Assembly: GCF_900128895.1 (NCBI RefSeq)
Contig: NZ_FSQW01000002.1
Location: 310,001-374,000, forward strand
DNA length: 64,000 nt
Source of the DNA: Parasphingorhabdus marina DSM 22363
Lineage (GTDB): Bacteria; Pseudomonadota; Alphaproteobacteria; Sphingomonadales; Sphingomonadaceae
Reading direction: 5' to 3'
Part shown: piece after piece, positions 35,945 to 44,428 of the stretch
How the letters are laid out: every line of letters begins with the position of its first letter
Position numbering within the stretch: position 1 is the stretch's first letter
The notes under the pieces: model-generated
The model's input: only the letters and a program-made list of their open reading frames with translations
Database searches by the model: none
Told to the model about the DNA's origin: nothing
Made by a program: the position numbers and the translations under genes

Positions 35945-35982
35945 ATGCATGCTCCTTTGTAGCGTGACAGGCTAAATCGTGA

Positions 35983-35997
35983 CTTGCAAAAGGCAAG
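35983..35997. promoter_or_regulatory. Dyad CTTGC-N5-GCAAG between glpK and glpD
   Basis: A perfect inverted repeat with A-rich centre, about midway in the 113-nt divergent gap and 38 nt before glpK. It is the only clear symmetry there and is a plausible operator for a glycerol-responsive regulator that would control both genes. Confidence 0.4.
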
Positions 35998-36057
35998 CAA
36001 AAGCAATCAGTTCCGATTTTATTGCACCGCAACATTGAACATCGTGCAGGAAGCTAT

Positions 36058-37578
36058 ATGACGTCAGGCATGTATGATCTAGCGATAATCGGTGGCGGCA
36101 TAAATGGCGTGGGAATCGCCCGCGATGCTGTGGGTCGCGGGCTGAAAGTGCTGCTTGTTGAGCGCGATGATCTTGCCTCTCACACCTCTTCAGCCAGTAC
36201 CAAACTGGTGCACGGGGGATTGCGCTATCTCGAACATTACGAGTTTAGTCTGGTTCGCAAGGCGTTGCAGGAAAGAGAAGTGCTGCTCCGTGCTGCGCCG
36301 CATATCATCTGGCCGATGCGGTTCGTCCTGCCTGTGGATGAAGGTATGCGCCCGGCCTGGTTTTTGCGGTTAGGCCTGTTTCTGTATGACCATCTGGGGT
36401 CACGGTCTCTTCTGCCGGGAACAAAGAGCCTGAATCTGCGCAAGGATGAGCGGGGATACCCCTTGCAGGAGCGTCTCAAAAAGGGATTTGCCTATTCCGA
36501 TTGCTGGGTTGAAGATGCCCGGCTGGTTACTCTCACCGCTCGCGATGCGGCCGAACGCGGCGCAGATATTCGGACCCGGACAGAATGTACCGGACTCACA
36601 CGCGGGGACAAACACTGGACCCTCGCTTTGCGTTCGGAAGAAGGCTCTGTTGAGGAACAAGCGCGTGTCCTTGTGAATGCCGCAGGCCCCTGGGTGGATC
36701 CGGTCACGGCGCTATATGACCAGAGCAGCAATGCCGCCAAGTTGAGGCTCGTGAAAGGGAGCCATATCGTGGTTGCCCGCAAATTCGAAGGCGATCACAG
36801 TTATATATTCCAGAACAAGGATGGCCGTATCGTTTTCGCCATTCCGTATGAAGGGGATCATACGCTGATCGGAACCACGGATCAGCCATGGAACTATGAT
36901 GAAGGACCGGCCAGGATCAGCGATGGCGAGATCGATTATCTCTGCGCCGCGGCGAGCGAGTATTTCAAGGAACCCGTGCGGCGTGATCATGTCCAGTGGA
37001 CCTATTCCGGTGTCCGGCCATTGTTTGACGACAAAAGCCAGTCGGCTTCCACTGTAACGCGGGATTATGTCTTTGATTATAACGACCAGACAGGTGCTCC
37101 TGTATTGTCGGTATTCGGCGGCAAGATCACCACCTATCGAGTGCTGGCCCGACAGGCGATGAAAACGCTCAAGGCTGCATTGCGCACCGAAACGGATGAT
37201 TGGACTCGTGACGCACCGCTGCCAGGAGGCGGTTTTCCGCCAGAAGATTTCGAAAAGATCTGCGGGAATTACCAGGAGCGGTGGCCGTTTCTTCCCGAAA
37301 GCCACATTGTCCGTCTGGTCAGAGCCTATGGCACCGACACCGGCAACATCCTGGCAGGAGCCGAGTCCGAGGCAGACCTTGGGACCTGTTTCGGAGCGGG
37401 TTTGTACGAAACGGAGATCAACTGGCTGATCCGGCATGAATTTGCCCGCGACGCTGAAGATATCCTGTGGCGTCGATCAAAGCTTGGACTGCACATGACA
37501 GACACAGAGCAGAAGGCGGTGGAAGAGTGGTTTGAGCAAAGAAACCGCGTTTCCGCTTCTCCGGAAACCGTTTCCTGA
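36058..37578 (+). CDS. glpD: Aerobic glycerol-3-phosphate dehydrogenase
   Basis: A membrane-associated flavoenzyme feeding electrons from glycerol-3-phosphate to ubiquinone. 506 residues; FAD-binding MYDLAIIGGGINGVGIARDA at the N-terminus, the HTSSASTKLVHGGLRYLEH signature and VNAAGPWVDPV. AGGA 6 nt before ATG 36058 sets the start; a TTG at 36022 opens the same frame. Works with glpK on the opposite strand. Confidence 0.95.
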   Translation: MTSGMYDLAIIGGGINGVGIARDAVGRGLKVLLVERDDLASHTSSASTKLVHGGLRYLEHYEFSLVRKALQEREVLLRAAPHIIWPMRFVLPVDEGMRPAWFLRLGLFLYDHLGSRSLLPGTKSLNLRKDERGYPLQERLKKGFAYSDCWVEDARLVTLTARDAAERGADIRTRTECTGLTRGDKHWTLALRSEEGSVEEQARVLVNAAGPWVDPVTALYDQSSNAAKLRLVKGSHIVVARKFEGDHSYIFQNKDGRIVFAIPYEGDHTLIGTTDQPWNYDEGPARISDGEIDYLCAAASEYFKEPVRRDHVQWTYSGVRPLFDDKSQSASTVTRDYVFDYNDQTGAPVLSVFGGKITTYRVLARQAMKTLKAALRTETDDWTRDAPLPGGGFPPEDFEKICGNYQERWPFLPESHIVRLVRAYGTDTGNILAGAESEADLGTCFGAGLYETEINWLIRHEFARDAEDILWRRSKLGLHMTDTEQKAVEEWFEQRNRVSASPETVS

Positions 37579-37646
37579 TTGACGCGCGCCATCGTCGGTG
37601 GCAATAGCGGCGCTGCTTCCGGTGGAGGCGCATCTTTTGGAGATGG

Positions 37647-37720
37647 GCGGGTGTAGCTCAATGGTAGAGCAGAAGCCTTCCAAGCTTACGACGAGGGTTC
37701 GATTCCCTTCACCCGCTCCA
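37647..37720 (+). tRNA. tRNA-Gly (anticodon TCC)
   Basis: 74 nt including an encoded CCA end. Acceptor GCGGGTG pairs with CACCCGC; the D arm reads GCTC-AATGGTA-GAGC, the anticodon loop CTTCCAA holds TCC, and the T arm is GAGGGTTCGATTCCCTT. Decodes GGA and GGG. Confidence 0.97.
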
Positions 37721-37934
37721 GTCCACCATTCAACCATTCTATAGCCTCCTTTGTTCCCCTAAGTCGAACTTCGGCGCGGGATAACGGCAGTCAAACCGTC
37801 CGGAGACAGGTTTTAGCCGTCTTCGATAACCTCCTCTATGTCCGCAAAAGCAAGACCCGATTGTGCTGGATTTACAGGCAATGGCCCTTGTCCACAGGCG
37901 ATATTTGCGTAACATATTACCGAGGGGAGAGGGG

Positions 37935-38327
37935 ATGCATTCAGTCATTTATGTGAGCAAGGTTGCGGATCAGTTTGATGAAAGGCAACTGGAGGATTTG
38001 GTGGATCAGGCTGCCGCCATCAATGCCAAAAACGGTCTGACCGGCATGCTGGTCTATAATGGCAAGAACTTCATGCAGTTGCTTGAAGGCAAGCAGCGGA
38101 GAGTCGAACAAACGCTGGAGAGAATCGCCCGGGACGAGCGGCATAGCGATTTGGTGGTGATCCGTCAGCTGGATGACCGTCCACGCGAATGCCCGGACTG
38201 GTCCATGCGCAGTTTCACCGTGCCCCTCACTGTTCCCGGCTCCGCTGATGTCGTCGCACAATCATTGCCCGAGGGATTTGAGATGGACTCACGAGCAATT
38301 TTCACCAGTTTTGCATCCATGGCATAG
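37935..38327 (+). CDS. Short BLUF-domain blue-light sensor
   Basis: A 130-residue protein consisting of little more than a BLUF domain, which binds FAD and senses blue light. The photocycle residues line up with AppA: Y6, N30, Q48, W89 and M91 (Tyr-to-Gln distance 42, Tyr-to-Trp 83, as in AppA). The 35-40 residues after the core probably form the capping helices. ATG 37935 follows GAGGGGAGAGGGG, a very strong ribosome-binding site. No output domain is present, so it must act through a partner protein; no EAL/GGDEF or MerR gene is adjacent. Confidence 0.9.
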   Translation: MHSVIYVSKVADQFDERQLEDLVDQAAAINAKNGLTGMLVYNGKNFMQLLEGKQRRVEQTLERIARDERHSDLVVIRQLDDRPRECPDWSMRSFTVPLTVPGSADVVAQSLPEGFEMDSRAIFTSFASMA

Positions 38328-38372
38328 AAAACCGGCAACGGATGTTGCTCAGGCCTACTCCGGCTTAATTCT

Positions 38373-39560
38373 TCAATATCGGCGGCACCCGAGCTTTCCT
38401 GACACTGTTCTGGCAATCAGGCCCCGAACTATCGGAAATCTCGCAAAATAATGGATGGTGAGATCGCGGATAATCGGGAGAAACTTGCTGTCCGATTGGT
38501 ACAAGGGCGTGAAGATACTGCTCAGCATCTGGTATAGGATTACATGAAGCAGCCGGGACTTTCGGTAGGCTCGGGCGACATCCTCCATGGTCTGACCTCT
38601 TGCCATTGCTTTTGCGAGCGCCGCGGCATCCATTAATGCCATGTTTGCACCTTGGCCAAGTTGCGGACTGGTACAATGCCAGGCGTCACCCACATGAAAG
38701 AGGCGTTGACTGCTTCTCATTTGACCAGTGCGATGAGAATAGACCGCCATGGTGAGAGCATCGACAGATTCGATCTGTGAAACAAATGGTTCCGCTTCGG
38801 GCCACAATTGGCAGAACCTCGACCGGAACATTTCGATTCCCGCCGCCCTTGTTCTGTCTACTTCTTCCGGCCGCTCCGACCAGAAAACTGCTGCGCCGGG
38901 ATTGCCTGTCGCGGGATTGATTCCGACGGGCATGATACCGGCCATCTTGTCGGCCCGAGAATAGCGTTGATCAAGGGCATTCGGCAGGATTTGACTATCC
39001 GGGGGTATATCGACCGTCGTCCAATATGCGCCAAATTTCAGTTTCTTTGTCGCTCCCCTTGCAAGTGGACTGTTGGCACCGCTCGCATCGACCAGTATAT
39101 CGAAACCATCGCCAGGCAGCTTGTCTTTGAAGATCGGGCTTATGGCGGAGGCTGTTTCCTGAACATGGGTCAATTCGCTGTCGACGACAATCGGGATTCG
39201 TTGGTCGATGACTGCATCCATTAGGGTCTTGAACAAACTGGCCCGGTGAATTCCCAGGGCGGGAGTCCCTTCGCCGGTATGTGCATATTTCATATCGAGT
39301 GCCCGGCGGTATTTCGTGACGGAAATACCGTGCAGTTTGGATACAGGACTCCCAAGTTCCCGAATTTTGTTCAGCAGGCCGAGATCCGCCAGTACCTCTT
39401 GTCCGGATGGCTGGATCAGCAGGCCAGAACCGATTGGGCGGGGTTCTGCAAATCTTTCAAACAGAGTGACCTGGTGTCCTTGCCGGGCCAATAGCAAGGC
39501 TAGGGCCATGCCGCCGGGGCCGCAGCCAACAATTGCAATTTTGTGAGAGGGGAGCGCCAA
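38373..39560 (-). CDS. FAD-dependent monooxygenase (PHBH superfamily)
   Basis: A 395-residue group A flavin monooxygenase-like protein: dinucleotide motif VGCGPGGMALALLLARQGH at the start, a DG-like ILVDASGANSPLAR and the FAD-ribityl motif GDAWHCTSPQLGQGANMALMDA. These enzymes hydroxylate aromatic or quinone-like substrates with NAD(P)H; the substrate is unknown. No ATG precedes the flavin motif; TTG 39560, with AAGG 7 nt upstream, is the best start although the frame is open to 39620. Confidence 0.8.
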   Translation of the reverse strand: MALPSHKIAIVGCGPGGMALALLLARQGHQVTLFERFAEPRPIGSGLLIQPSGQEVLADLGLLNKIRELGSPVSKLHGISVTKYRRALDMKYAHTGEGTPALGIHRASLFKTLMDAVIDQRIPIVVDSELTHVQETASAISPIFKDKLPGDGFDILVDASGANSPLARGATKKLKFGAYWTTVDIPPDSQILPNALDQRYSRADKMAGIMPVGINPATGNPGAAVFWSERPEEVDRTRAAGIEMFRSRFCQLWPEAEPFVSQIESVDALTMAVYSHRTGQMRSSQRLFHVGDAWHCTSPQLGQGANMALMDAAALAKAMARGQTMEDVARAYRKSRLLHVILYQMLSSIFTPLYQSDSKFLPIIRDLTIHYFARFPIVRGLIARTVSGKLGCRRY

Positions 39561-39732
39561 GCTGGTACCTTTGGACAATAACCGGATTGCTGCCGCATCC
39601 TGCCCTCTTTTAAGCGGCAAGCCGTTCGATCTTCAACATTTCAATTCGTTTTCTGCAGGGACCCGCGCCGCGGCCCAATCGTCTCCAAAGCTGTCATGGT
39701 GATGAATGCCAGCGTCTTATTGATACAATTTG

Positions 39733-39747
39733 CGACATTTTTTGTCG
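39733..39747. promoter_or_regulatory. Dyad CGACA-TTTTT-TGTCG upstream of the EF-hand gene
   Basis: Perfect five-base arms around a T5 centre in the 296-nt gap between the monooxygenase and the EF-hand gene, about 110 nt before the latter. Related GACAA elements follow at about 39753 and 39765. It could bind the response regulator encoded downstream; that is a guess from position. Confidence 0.35.
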
Positions 39748-39856
39748 AAACTGACAAATTCGGACGACAATTGCCCCCTAGAACCGAATGCATGGTGATC
39801 CGGAGGGATCGCTTCCCTGAATGGACTGAGTATTTGAACAAACAAGGATGAACGAC

Positions 39857-40459
39857 ATGAAAAAGAAGTTTCTGATTTCCGGAGCCGCTGCGGTACTTTT
39901 GGCTGGTGGCGCTGCATATGCAGCAGGGCAGCATGGTGGCATGCGGGCCGATACAAATGGTGACGGCAACATTTCGCGCGCTGAACTGACAGCGTCGATC
40001 GAAAAGCGATTTGCCAAAATGGATGTGAATGGTGATGGCCAGCTGTCAAAAGCCGACCGCGAAGCCCGGCGGGCCCAGAAATTTGCGGAAGCCGATGCCA
40101 ACGGTGATGGCGAGATTTCGCAGCAGGAACTGGAAAATGCCCGGGCAGCGCGCAAAGCCAAAAGATTTGCTCGTGCGGATGCGGACGGTAATGGCAGCCT
40201 GAGCCAGGAAGAGATGAAGCAGATGCGCAAAAAACGCGGCGGCAAAGGCATGCGCGGTCGTGGTGGCAAGGGCATGCGCGGCATGATGCGCCAGGCTGAC
40301 ACCAATGGCGACGAAATAATCAGCAAAGCGGAATTTGAAACGGCTGCCATTGCACGCTTTGAACAGGCAGATACCAACGGCGACGGCATGGTCACCAAGG
40401 AAGAACGCAAGGCAGCCCGCGAAGCGCGCAAAGCCAATCGGAATAACAGAGGTGGTTAA
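39857..40459 (+). CDS. Secreted protein with six EF-hands
   Basis: A 200-residue exported calcium-binding protein. Signal peptide at 1-23 (MKKKFLISGAAAVLLAGGAAYA). Six loops of the D-x-N/D-G-D/N-G type follow: DTNGDGNIS, DVNGDGQLS, DANGDGEIS, DADGNGSLS, DTNGDEIIS and DTNGDGMVT, each with a downstream acidic residue at position 12. The fifth has Glu in place of the usual glycine. A Lys/Arg/Gly linker (KKRGGKGMRGRGGKGMRG) separates loops 4 and 5. GGA 8 nt before ATG 39857 sets the start. It has its own terminator before a two-component pair. Confidence 0.85.
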   Translation: MKKKFLISGAAAVLLAGGAAYAAGQHGGMRADTNGDGNISRAELTASIEKRFAKMDVNGDGQLSKADREARRAQKFAEADANGDGEISQQELENARAARKAKRFARADADGNGSLSQEEMKQMRKKRGGKGMRGRGGKGMRGMMRQADTNGDEIISKAEFETAAIARFEQADTNGDGMVTKEERKAAREARKANRNNRGG

Positions 40460-40480
40460 TCCCTGAACCTACTCTGTTGT

Positions 40481-40536
40481 GAACGGGTCGTCGGTTTTCC
40501 CCCTCCCTGAAAAACCGGCGGCCCGTTCCTTTTTTT
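40481..40536 (+). terminator. Long-stem terminator of the EF-hand gene
   Basis: GAACGGGTCGTCGGTTTT (40481-40498) pairs with AAAACCGGCGGCCCGTTC (40511-40528) over about 18 positions with two G-U pairs, followed by a T run. It separates the EF-hand gene from the response regulator 24 nt on. Confidence 0.85.
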
Positions 40537-40559
40537 ACTGGCTGTGTTAGGCAAGTGAC

Positions 40560-41279
40560 ATGAACGAAGCTGCGCATATCTTGCTGGTTGATGACGAAGC
40601 GTCATTGCGGGAGCCGTTGGCAGAATATCTCGTGAAACAGAATTTTCGGGTTCAGCAGGCCGCCGATGCTAGCATCGCGCGGTCTTTGCTCAACGCTTGC
40701 GATTTTGACATTATCCTGTCCGATATCATGATGCCCGGTGAAGACGGTCTCAGTTTCTGCCGGCATGTCCGCGAGCGAACCGACATTCCGGTCATATTTA
40801 TCAGCGCCAAAACCGAAGAGACCGAACGTATCATTGGTCTGGAGCTGGGTGCGGATGATTATATCACCAAGCCATTCAGCCCCCGGGAACTTGTTGCCCG
40901 AATCAAGGTTGTTCTTCGCAGAGCAAATGCCGGTGGGCCGAAAACGGCGACGGGTAACGGCGCCGTGTATCAGTTCAGTGGTTGGACCCTGAAAACCGAT
41001 CAACGCAGCCTGCTCGATGAATCGGGCGTCAACGTGCCCTTGTCCAGCGGCGAATATCAGCTGTTACTGGCTCTGTTGTCACGGGCAGGTCACGTGCTTA
41101 ACCGCGACCAGCTGCTCGACATGACGCAGGGCAGGGAAGCCCATGCCTTTGATCGTGCCGTAGACAATCAGATCAGCCGGGTGCGACGCAAGATTGAAAA
41201 GGATCCGAAAAACCCGGAAATCATCAAGACGGTCTGGGGTGGTGGATATGTTCTGGCAGGTGCCGTGACGCTGCTATGA
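40560..41279 (+). CDS. OmpR-family response regulator
   Basis: A 239-residue regulator. Receiver domain with D11-D12, phospho-acceptor D55 (LSDIMMPGEDG) and the KPFSPRELVARI lysine; C-terminal winged helix with SSGEYQLLLALLSRAGHVLNR and DNQISRVRRKIEKD. It overlaps the kinase gene by 4 nt (ATGA). The inducing signal is unknown; the EF-hand gene upstream makes an ion or envelope signal conceivable. Confidence 0.92.
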   Translation: MNEAAHILLVDDEASLREPLAEYLVKQNFRVQQAADASIARSLLNACDFDIILSDIMMPGEDGLSFCRHVRERTDIPVIFISAKTEETERIIGLELGADDYITKPFSPRELVARIKVVLRRANAGGPKTATGNGAVYQFSGWTLKTDQRSLLDESGVNVPLSSGEYQLLLALLSRAGHVLNRDQLLDMTQGREAHAFDRAVDNQISRVRRKIEKDPKNPEIIKTVWGGGYVLAGAVTLL

Positions 41280-42697
41280 CACGGATATTGCCCAAAAGTC
41301 TGGTGGGTCAGCTGTTGTTGCTGATCGCCGTCACACTCCTGATTGCCCAGGCGTTCAACATTTTCCTGCTGTATCGCGGGGCACAAAATCAAAGCCTGTC
41401 TGAAGCATCTGCAGCGGCCGTCGCCAGGATTGTTGGTGAAATGGAACGGATGACGGACGCGCGCTATGAAAAGTGGCGGGAGCGACGGGAGAGACGGTCA
41501 CGGCGTGGCCGCGGGGTTGTTCCGATGATATCCGAAACCGCACCAGTCGTGCCAGATTCCCGAAAGTTGCAGGTCGTTACCGAGCGAGCGGGACAGGCCT
41601 TCGTGAACATGGGGCTAAATATCCGGTCAGTGAAAGTTTACGAAACCGCACGATTGCCGACAATATTGCAACGAAGCGTTATTGGCGTCGGGCGAGGGCG
41701 TCGGCTGACGGCAGAGATTCGTCAACCAATGGGAGGCAAACCGGCACGACCGCCGGTGCGCGGATTTGTCGTGGTGACGGCGCAGATGGAAGACGGCAAA
41801 TGGATCAGCGTGGCGACTGCGTTGAGAGACCGTGGCATTCGTGCAATGCGGCCGCTTTTGATCCAGACGGTCGTACTCTACCTCCTTTTGCTGGTCCCGT
41901 TGATCTGGATCGGTCGTTATATCTCCGGGCCACTGCAGAAATTAACCAGGGTCGCCAATGACTTCCAGCCGGGCGCCAGGGAAACGGTCCCCGAAAGTGG
42001 TCCGCCAGATACGCGGCAACTGATATCCGCCTTTAATGCCATGAATGGACGGGTCGGCGCGATGCTGGATGAAAAGGACGTCATGCTGGGGGCCATCGGC
42101 CATGATCTGCGCACGCCGCTGGCAGCTTTGCGTGTGCGCATCGAAAATGTTGCCGACGATGTTGAGCGGGAACGGATGATTGCGGGTATTGAGGACATGG
42201 ACCGGATGCTGGATGACATTCTGTCCCTGGCGCGACTTGGGCGGTCGGCAGAACCCATGGAAGCTACGGATATTTGCGCGTTGATCGAAACGGTCGTGGA
42301 TGAATTTGGCGATCTGGGTCAGGATGTCTCATTCGAGCGTGGTGAGCGGCATGTGGTAAAGGTGCAGGAAGTCCTGCTTCGCCGGGCTTTGCGCAATCTT
42401 GTCAGCAACGCGATCGCTTACGGGAAAAATGCCACCATATCTGTGGACAAGTCTGGTGATCATCTGTCCATTCATGTGGATGACTCGGGTCCGGGTATTC
42501 CGGATGATCAGATTGAATCGATGTTTGATCCGTTTTCACGGGCCGAAGAATCGCGCAGTCGGGCGACTGGTGGATCCGGACTGGGCCTGACCCTCGCGCG
42601 ATCAGTTGCCCGGTCTCATGGCGGCGATGTCAAGCTGCAAAACCGGTCGGAAGGGGGCCTGCGAGCCTCTATCGTTCTGCCTGCAAATTCCCGGTAA
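41276..42697 (+). CDS. EnvZ-type sensor histidine kinase
   Basis: A 473-residue membrane kinase: helices at about 9-32 and 190-212, a periplasmic domain of about 155 residues between them with a highly basic stretch (RERRERRSRRGRG), HAMP linker, H-box GHDLRTPLAALR, N-box LRNLVSNAIAYG and ATP motifs DDSGPGIPDD and GGSGLGLTLARS. It would phosphorylate the regulator just upstream. The basic periplasmic patch could bind anions or an acidic protein. Confidence 0.92.
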   Translation: MTRILPKSLVGQLLLLIAVTLLIAQAFNIFLLYRGAQNQSLSEASAAAVARIVGEMERMTDARYEKWRERRERRSRRGRGVVPMISETAPVVPDSRKLQVVTERAGQAFVNMGLNIRSVKVYETARLPTILQRSVIGVGRGRRLTAEIRQPMGGKPARPPVRGFVVVTAQMEDGKWISVATALRDRGIRAMRPLLIQTVVLYLLLLVPLIWIGRYISGPLQKLTRVANDFQPGARETVPESGPPDTRQLISAFNAMNGRVGAMLDEKDVMLGAIGHDLRTPLAALRVRIENVADDVERERMIAGIEDMDRMLDDILSLARLGRSAEPMEATDICALIETVVDEFGDLGQDVSFERGERHVVKVQEVLLRRALRNLVSNAIAYGKNATISVDKSGDHLSIHVDDSGPGIPDDQIESMFDPFSRAEESRSRATGGSGLGLTLARSVARSHGGDVKLQNRSEGGLRASIVLPANSR

Positions 42698-42704
42698 GGA
42701 AAGC

Positions 42705-43292
42705 TCAGCTGCCGCTGGACACAATTTTGCGCCACAGTCTGTAACCCTTGTAGACCAGAAATATGCACAGGGTCATGAGCAGCACGGCAATCACCAGGGC
42801 TACCACCGGGTTCGTGAATGCCAGGACCAGGAGTCCACCTGCCGCGATATCCTCGCCGGTCGAGACGACAGCGTTGCTGACGGGTTCCGGACTGGTGTTT
42901 ACCATCGCCCGCGCACCGGCCTTTGCACCGTGACTCATCAGCGCAGCTCCGCCGCCCAGCAGGAAAATGATGACCTGCCATGCGGGATCGCCGGCATCGA
43001 CAACAGCCAATGCAAGCAAAGCGCCCCCCAGCGGTCTGATCACCGTGTGGATAGTATCCCAGATACTGTCGAGCCACAGGATTTTATCCGCGAAAAACTC
43101 GGCAATGGCACCCAGTGCGCTGATGCCCAATACCCAGGGATTGGCCAGGGCATCCAGCATTTGCAGATTTTCCGGCAAGCTGATCCATTCCAGCCGCATG
43201 GCGAGACCGGTCACAAAAACAGTGAGATAAAGCCGCCATCCGGACAACAGGCTGACACTTCCCGCCAGACCTAGTAGTTCCACAATACCCAT
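42705..43292 (-). CDS. DUF4126 membrane protein
   Basis: A 195-residue protein with about five hydrophobic segments, recognised as DUF4126 by SLLSGWRLYLTVFVTGLAMR near the N-terminus and FADKILWLDSIWDTIHTVIRPLGGALLAL. Function unknown. ATG 43292 is the first plausible start; the open frame to 43397 has no conserved sequence. It converges on the kinase gene with a 7-nt gap and is divergent from the NUDIX gene. Confidence 0.75.
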   Translation of the reverse strand: MGIVELLGLAGSVSLLSGWRLYLTVFVTGLAMRLEWISLPENLQMLDALANPWVLGISALGAIAEFFADKILWLDSIWDTIHTVIRPLGGALLALAVVDAGDPAWQVIIFLLGGGAALMSHGAKAGARAMVNTSPEPVSNAVVSTGEDIAAGGLLVLAFTNPVVALVIAVLLMTLCIFLVYKGYRLWRKIVSSGS

Positions 43293-43405
43293 TGGAACGG
43301 GTTGCCACGAAAGACCGGGCTTGGCAAATTTTCGGCTCAGAATGCTTTTGGGTGCCAGAAGAGGAAAGGTTTTGCATTGGCCGAAATTGCTATGCATATG
43401 AAGTT

Positions 43406-44236
43406 ATGACCGAAAATTCATCCAGCAATCAGACCCCCGCTACAGATGCGCTGACTGGCAAGCCCATGCCAAAGCCTATTCCCGCATCAACTCTGATTAT
43501 TTTCCGTGATCAGCAGCCGGGCAAAGCGCCGGACCTCCTCATGGTGGAGCGGTCTGCCAAAATGGCCTTCGCAGCTGGCGCAGCCGTATTTCCGGGTGGT
43601 CGCATCGATGAGGCCGATTTCGAAATGGCCCGCGATCTGGGCCATGCCGATATCGAAGAATTTGGCGCACGGATTGCGGCGATACGGGAATCGATCGAAG
43701 AAACCGGTATAGCGGTGGCGGTCCGCGGTGATCTGCAATCCCGACGTGTTCAGGACGCGCGTGCGGCGCTGCATGAAGGGACAGGGATCTCGGAAATCTG
43801 CCGGCATATGGACTGGGAACTGGAACTGGAGAAATTGGTGCCGTTCACGCGCTGGTGCCCGCCATTCGCCGAAAAACGGGTGTTTGACACGCGGTTCTAC
43901 ATGATTGCCCACGAGGATCATGAAGCGGAGGCAACGGTTGACGAGACCGAGAATTACAATCTGTTCTGGAGCAGCGCGCAATCAGTACTGGAACGCGCAG
44001 ATTCCGGGAAAGTGAAGATCATTTTTCCGACCCGTCGCAATCTTGAAAGACTCGCCCAGTTCGGTTCATTTGACGAAGCGGTTGATCACGCGGCTCAATA
44101 TCCGGTGACGATGGTGTCGCCAACAATTGAGAAAAGGGGAGACACGGTGCATTTGTGTATTCCCGAAAATATCGGCTACCCGGTGACCTCGGAACCGATG
44201 GATGCCGTCCAGCGGGGATTCAAGGATCCGAAATGA
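43406..44236 (+). CDS. NUDIX-domain hydrolase with an expanded NUDIX box region
   Basis: A 276-residue protein. The NUDIX box is recognisable but stretched: FPGGRIDEADFEMA, then 17 residues, then AAIRESIEETGIAV, which holds the REx2EExG core that binds the metal. This pattern fits the long NUDT19/CoA-pyrophosphatase-like branch. A WCPPFAEKRVFDTRFYMIA block follows. The substrate (nucleotide-diphosphate-linked moiety such as CoA) is inferred. ATG 43406 starts MTENSSSNQ; no clear ribosome-binding site. Confidence 0.8.
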   Translation: MTENSSSNQTPATDALTGKPMPKPIPASTLIIFRDQQPGKAPDLLMVERSAKMAFAAGAAVFPGGRIDEADFEMARDLGHADIEEFGARIAAIRESIEETGIAVAVRGDLQSRRVQDARAALHEGTGISEICRHMDWELELEKLVPFTRWCPPFAEKRVFDTRFYMIAHEDHEAEATVDETENYNLFWSSAQSVLERADSGKVKIIFPTRRNLERLAQFGSFDEAVDHAAQYPVTMVSPTIEKRGDTVHLCIPENIGYPVTSEPMDAVQRGFKDPK

Positions 44237-44242
44237 AGGAAT

Positions 44243-44319
44243 TGGCGCGCCCGACAGGAGTCGAACCTGTGGCCTCAAGATTAGAAGTCTCGCGCTCTAT
44301 CCAGCTGAGCTACGGGCGC
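44243..44319 (-). tRNA. tRNA-Arg (anticodon TCT)
   Basis: 77 nt on the minus strand with an encoded CCA. Acceptor GCGCCCG with CGGGCGC, discriminator G, D arm GCTCAGCTGGATAGAGC, anticodon loop CTTCTAA with TCT, T arm ACAGGTTCGACTCCTGT. Reads AGA and AGG, rare codons in this GC-rich DNA. Confidence 0.97.
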
Positions 44320-44428
44320 GCAAATCCGGAAATCCCTTTAGCTGCCTTTGCCCGGTGTGCAAACCGGGAATGGATAATGTTGGACAAATTATCCGGAATA
44401 TGATCTCGCCGCCAGTGGAGAACATGTC

